Shown here piece by piece: positions 60,793 through 64,000 of a stretch of DNA of 64,000 nt; the stretch's first letter is position 1, and each line of letters opens with the position of its first letter. Source of the stretch: CAWAWP01 sp963841205. GTDB lineage: Bacteria > Chloroflexota > Ktedonobacteria > Ktedonobacterales > JADMIN01. The stretch spans positions 124,001 to 188,000 of the forward strand of contig CAWJCH010000002.1 in assembly GCA_963841205.1 (NCBI GenBank). The letters are read 5' to 3'. The notes beneath the pieces are model-generated. The model saw nothing but the letters and a program-made list of their open reading frames with translations. It was not told the DNA's origin and did not search any database. The position numbers and the translations under genes were made by a program.

Positions 60793-61668
60793 ATGGCTGC
60801 GACGCTCACCATCGACCACGTGACGCTGGCCTGGTCGCAGTTGGAGCCGCTGGAGCGCGCCCTGGCGGCGATCGGGCTGCGTGCAGACTATGGCGGCAAG
60901 CACGCCAACCGCAGCACGCACATGGATGTCCTCGGCTTCGACGACGGCTCGTACGTAGAGGTGATCGCCCCGTTCGAGCCGGGGACGCCGATGGCCTGGG
61001 GGCCGCACCTGCGCGGCGACGCCGGACCTTGCGCTTGGGCCGTCTCGATCGCGTCGGCAGACGAGCTTGCCGCCGAGGCGGCACGCATCAGCACGCTCGG
61101 CATCACGGTGCGCGGGCCGATGCCCTCCGGCCGCACCCGCCCGGACGGCCAGCGCATCGAGTGGGAATTCGCCTTCGTCGGCGAGGGCGAGCCGGGCACT
61201 ACGCTGCCCTTTCTGATCGCGGATCGCACCCCGCGCGAGCTGCGCGTGCGGCCCTCCGCCAGCGTCTCCGGCTCGGAGCTGACCGGCGTGGCGGTGGTTG
61301 TCATCGGCGTGCCTGATCTCTCTCAGGGAGAAGACCTCTTTCGCGGCGTCTTCGACTGGTCCGGCGCGGTGCGGTGGGACGAACGCGACTTCGGCGCCGT
61401 GCTGTCCCACGTACCCGGCACGCCGGTCGTGCTGGCGACGTCCGCGACGGCGAGCGCGGACGCCACTGGGGGCGGAAACTGGCTGGCGCAGCGGATCGCG
61501 CGGTTTGGTTCCGCGCCGTGCGCCTACCTGATCGGCACGCGGGACATGGCGGCGTCGAAGGCGCGTCTGCCGCTGGTGGACGGCGGCAGGTGGTTCGGGC
61601 GCGATGTGGCGTGGATCGATCCGGCGCGCGTGTTGGGACTGCGGATGGGCGTGGTCGGCGCGGGGTGA
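60793..61668 (+). CDS. VOC / glyoxalase-like protein
   Basis: A 291-residue protein from ATG 60793 (MAATLTIDHVTLAWSQLEPL). The first half matches the Glyoxalase_3 type (IDHVTLAW, GLRADYGGKHANRSTHMDVLGFDDGSYVEVIAP). The second half repeats the VOC fold more loosely (GVAVVVIGVPDLSQGEDLFR). Metal ligands are suggested by His in HMDVLG and Glu in YVEVIA. The substrate is unknown. It is separated from its neighbours by the TnpB-element remnant upstream and by convergent DedA downstream. Confidence 0.8.
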   Translation: MAATLTIDHVTLAWSQLEPLERALAAIGLRADYGGKHANRSTHMDVLGFDDGSYVEVIAPFEPGTPMAWGPHLRGDAGPCAWAVSIASADELAAEAARISTLGITVRGPMPSGRTRPDGQRIEWEFAFVGEGEPGTTLPFLIADRTPRELRVRPSASVSGSELTGVAVVVIGVPDLSQGEDLFRGVFDWSGAVRWDERDFGAVLSHVPGTPVVLATSATASADATGGGNWLAQRIARFGSAPCAYLIGTRDMAASKARLPLVDGGRWFGRDVAWIDPARVLGLRMGVVGAG

Positions 61669-61705
61669 GGCGTGGCGTCAATACAGCCGATGTCACCCAG
61701 TCGCA

Positions 61706-62410
61706 TCAGTGCCCATCGCCACCCGTCGCCGCGCGCTCAACTCGCGCGAGGGCCGCACGGGCACGGAGGCGACCCTGGGAGCGAGCGGAGCGTCGGGCGG
61801 CGAGGATGCGCCAGCCAAGGTACGCGGCGAAGACGACGACGAGCACCACCCAGCCGGAGCGCTCCAAGACGAACTGTAGGCGCTCGCGCTCGGAACCAAG
61901 GAAGTAGCCCAGCAGGCAGAAGACGGTGTTCCAGAGCAGCGCGGCCACCAACTCGAAGCCCAGGAAGCGCCGATAGGGCATGCGCGTGGCGCCCGCGCTG
62001 AGCGCGACGAAGGAGCGGATGTGCCCGATGACGTGCGATATTAGGATGGCTTTGCCGCCGTGCCGCGACAGGAAGCGCCGTGCGAGGCGCACCCGCCCCG
62101 CGATCCGCAGCCGCCGACCAAGCCAACTGTCGCTCCAGCGCGCCAGGAAGCCCAAGAGCAAGAACCGCCCGACGAGATAGTCTGCGTGGTAGCCGAGCAC
62201 GGTGCCAATCCATGCGAAGACGATCACCCAGACGATATTGAGGACGCCCTGCTGAGCATAGAACGCGCCGAGCAGCGCCAACGTGCCGCCCGGCAGCACG
62301 AGACCGAGCAAGGCGGTATTCTCAAAAAGCGAGCCCAGGAAGACGATCAGGTAGCCCCACTGCTCGTAGAGCCCCTCAAGGGCATCCAGCCAGGCGTCGA
62401 TATTGAACAT
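61706..62410 (-). CDS. DedA-family membrane protein
   Basis: A 234-residue protein starting MFNIDAWLDALEGLYEQWGY. The DedA/SNARE-associated core has FLGSLFENTALLGLVLPGGTL, IGTVLGYHADYLVGRFLLLG, then RFLSRHGGKAILISHVIGHIRSFVALSAGATRM with the conserved basic motif, then LGFELVAALLWNTVFCLLGY. Five helices are expected. DedA proteins are thought to flip polyprenyl phosphate or phospholipids using ion gradients. It lies 48 bp downstream of the terC gene on the same strand. Confidence 0.92.
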   Translation of the reverse strand: MFNIDAWLDALEGLYEQWGYLIVFLGSLFENTALLGLVLPGGTLALLGAFYAQQGVLNIVWVIVFAWIGTVLGYHADYLVGRFLLLGFLARWSDSWLGRRLRIAGRVRLARRFLSRHGGKAILISHVIGHIRSFVALSAGATRMPYRRFLGFELVAALLWNTVFCLLGYFLGSERERLQFVLERSGWVVLVVVFAAYLGWRILAARRSARSQGRLRARAALARVERAATGGDGH

Positions 62411-62458
62411 GTTCGGGCGTCCTCTTCATGGGGCCGCGAAAGTGCCACTGGCAGCGCG

Positions 62459-63169
62459 TTAGGAGGTCACGCGGCTTTGTTGCTCACGCAGGCGCAGCGC
62501 GACATCGAAGGCGAGCACGATGCCGACGCCGACGACCGGCGCGATGTATTCGATGTAGGGCACGGTGTCGAGGATGGGGCCGAGGCGCTGGTCGTGGAGC
62601 ACCATTCCCGCGCCGGTCCACCCGAGGACGAGCGCGGCGACATCGAGCAGCCAGGGCAGTCGCTTGATCAGCGTGGCGACCACGGCGCTCCCGGCGAGGA
62701 CGACGGCGATGCTCAAGAGCAGTCCGAAGGCCAGCACAGGGATGTTGCCATGCGATAGCGCGCCGATCGCCAGGACGTTGTCGAGGCTCATGGTGACGTC
62801 GGCGACGAGGATGGTGAGCAGCGCGGCGATGAAGCCGCGGCTACGGTTGCTTGCGGCGCTGGCGCTTTCGTCGTCGGCCTTGTGGCCCTCGCCCGCGTGG
62901 GAGTCGCGACCCAGCAGCAGGCGGATGGCGATGTAGATCAGCGCGACGCCACCGATCGCCTGCAAGAGCGGAAGTTGCAATAGGTAGGCGGCGGCGGCAG
63001 CGAAAATGATACGTAGGAGGATCGCGCCCGCGCCACCGGCGAGGATGGCGTAGCTGCGCTGGCGTCGCGGCAAACCGGAGGCGGCGGCGCCGATGACCAG
63101 GGCATTGTCGCCACTGAGCACCAGATCGACGAGCACGATGCCGCCGACAGCGCCTAGGAAGTCTAGCAT
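62459..63169 (-). CDS. TerC-family metal transporter, YjbE-like
   Basis: A 236-residue protein from ATG 63169 with GAGGAGAAC upstream (MLDFLGAVGGIVLVDLVLSG). The TerC motif GDNALVIG is at residues 20-27 and its partner SLDNVLAIGA at about 134-143. Seven helices and a His/Asp-rich loop (GRDSHAGEGHKADDES) follow the YjbE/YkoY plan. These export manganese, often to load secreted enzymes. The leader between 63170 and 63260 folds into a GACGTCTCGCGCGAGGCGTC hairpin, but I could not match it to the yybP-ykoY riboswitch. Confidence 0.88.
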   Translation of the reverse strand: MLDFLGAVGGIVLVDLVLSGDNALVIGAAASGLPRRQRSYAILAGGAGAILLRIIFAAAAAYLLQLPLLQAIGGVALIYIAIRLLLGRDSHAGEGHKADDESASAASNRSRGFIAALLTILVADVTMSLDNVLAIGALSHGNIPVLAFGLLLSIAVVLAGSAVVATLIKRLPWLLDVAALVLGWTGAGMVLHDQRLGPILDTVPYIEYIAPVVGVGIVLAFDVALRLREQQSRVTS

Positions 63170-63714
63170 TGTTCTCCTCAGTCTCTGGGGTACCGGTGGA
63201 CGCCTCGCGCGAGACGTCGCTCTGCTTGGGTTGCAGGGGATATGCCAAGCCCGGCTCCCGAAGCATTTCCGCTTCCTTCCGCTTTTGCATTTTCTTCGCA
63301 CGTTCGAGGGGGAAATCAAGGCAATTCGCCGGCGAAGATGGCCCCCAGGGGCGGAAAGCGGAAGTCGGTTGCGTACTCCTGAAGGGGGAAGAGAAACGCT
63401 GAATTCGCTGAATTCAAGGAGAGGGGAACCGCCTCGCGGAGGGATGGGCGGACGGGGAAATCCGCGTCGGCGGTGTGCTCCTGATTCGAGGAGATCTGGC
63501 GGTGTTCGCAGGCTTGCCAGCCTGAAGGCCGCGGCGCATCCAGGGCACGGACCGACCTTGGCCACGACAACGAACCAGAACAATCCAGTATGACGGGGAC
63601 GAAGCACTACGGGTAGGCGGCTACGTGGGAGAGGCCACGAAACGCCGATCGATTGAACATTATTTCTATGGTGAGTATAGCATGACGGCGATGAGGCCGC
63701 AAGGGGTACGCGGC
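63170..63714. other. leader and gap, no gene seen
   Basis: Contains the hairpin-bearing leader of the TerC gene, a copy of the GCAAAAGCGGAAGGAA dispersed repeat on the minus strand (63265-63290) and a doubled GCTGAATTC at 63400. No coding sequence is supported on either strand. Confidence 0.5.
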
Positions 63715-64000
63715 CTAGCTCGCGAGGGGCAGGGTGAAGTCGAAGGTCGACCCTTTGCCGGGTATGCTCTCCAGGCCCACGCGACCGCCGTGGCGCTCGA
63801 TGATGCCGCGGCAGATGTAGAGACCGAGGCCGAGGCCCGCGCCGGACCCGCTCTGCTGCTTGACCCCAGGCACGCGGTGGAAACGCTCCCAAACGTGCTG
63901 CTGCTGCTCGCGCGTCAGGCCGGCGCCGCGATCGTGCACGGCGACGCGCGCCTCGTGCTCCTTGACGCGCAGCGAGACGGCGACCGGTGCGTCGGGCGCC
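63715..64000 (-). CDS. sensor histidine kinase, C-terminal part
   Basis: The gene enters from the right edge and ends at 63715. The visible 94 residues are the end of an HATPase_c domain: VAVHDRGAGLTREQQQHVWERF (G1-like DRGAG), then GAGLGLGLYICRGIIERHGG (G2) and IPGKGSTFDFTLPL. The N-terminal sensor and HisKA domain lie outside the window. Its partner regulator is not visible. Confidence 0.88.
   Translation of the reverse strand, partial: APDAPVAVSLRVKEHEARVAVHDRGAGLTREQQQHVWERFHRVPGVKQQSGSGAGLGLGLYICRGIIERHGGRVGLESIPGKGSTFDFTLPLAS

Noticed and set aside
63181..63260. yybP-ykoY manganese riboswitch before the TerC gene
   Set aside because: The location fits and a hairpin is present, but the conserved core could not be aligned by eye. 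An Rfam RF00080 scan would decide.

Overview
This is a high-GC bacterial chromosome, megaplasmid or scaffold segment. The gene content points to Chloroflexota (Ktedonobacteria or Thermomicrobia type): an XRE/STAND/TPR giant regulator, an ABC permease starting MIWLTWRQHR, an ImuB-like/DUF6504-like/DnaE2 mutasome operon, and many IS630, IS66, ISAs1 and TnpB elements. An actinobacterial source is the main alternative. No rRNA, tRNA or CRISPR array was seen. The assignment is inference from family resemblance; no search was run.

Layout. 0-14 kb is an IS-rich zone. It holds a secreted repeat protein, a decayed IS630, an acidic small protein, a large STAND regulator, an IS66/IS630 chimera, a phosphoesterase, a solo copy of the small protein that also sits in the mutasome operon, an IS630 with a slippery A7, and an ISAs1 with a perfect 10-bp target duplication. 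14-20 kb holds a membrane-anchored C39-like peptidase convergent with an Lgt-like membrane protein, then an MFS exporter. 19.3-24.4 kb is a probable SOS-controlled mutagenesis operon. 24.4-33.6 kb holds a GNAT gene split by a TnpB element, a two-component system divergent from an ABC exporter, and a membrane-protein gene broken by a 393-bp tandem duplication and by a second TnpB element. 33.6-38.5 kb holds a MarR/metallo-beta-lactamase pair and small housekeeping-like genes.

38.5-44 kb is an accessory block. It opens with a dense DnaA-box cluster next to evenly spaced TTGCCCAAAA repeats, which looks like a replication origin although no dnaA or intact rep gene is near. It continues with small zinc-binding and membrane proteins and a DUF6978-like/DUF1828-DUF1829 gene pair (possible defence or toxin-antitoxin module). 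44.5-47.6 kb holds an acyltransferase with a C9 tract frameshift, a SnoaL-like protein and a RimJ-type acetyltransferase.

47.5-58.7 kb is framed by a 1.1-kb direct duplication of a DrrB-like ABC permease region (left copy decayed, right copy intact). Between the copies lie an IS66 with a perfect 8-bp target duplication, a four-gene surface-glycan operon (GT2, GMC oxidoreductase, epimerase, polytopic membrane protein), a 42-residue lipoprotein, a perfect 21-bp hairpin with TAAGCCC repeats, and a RepA-like plasmid ATPase pseudogene. 58.5-64 kb holds an ABC ATPase that has lost its Walker A half at a junction with a truncated LD-carboxypeptidase, then a deazaflavin-type reductase, a VOC protein, DedA, TerC and the end of a sensor kinase.

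The overall picture is a genome region under heavy mobile-element pressure, with many fresh frameshifts. Some of these may be homopolymer sequencing errors.
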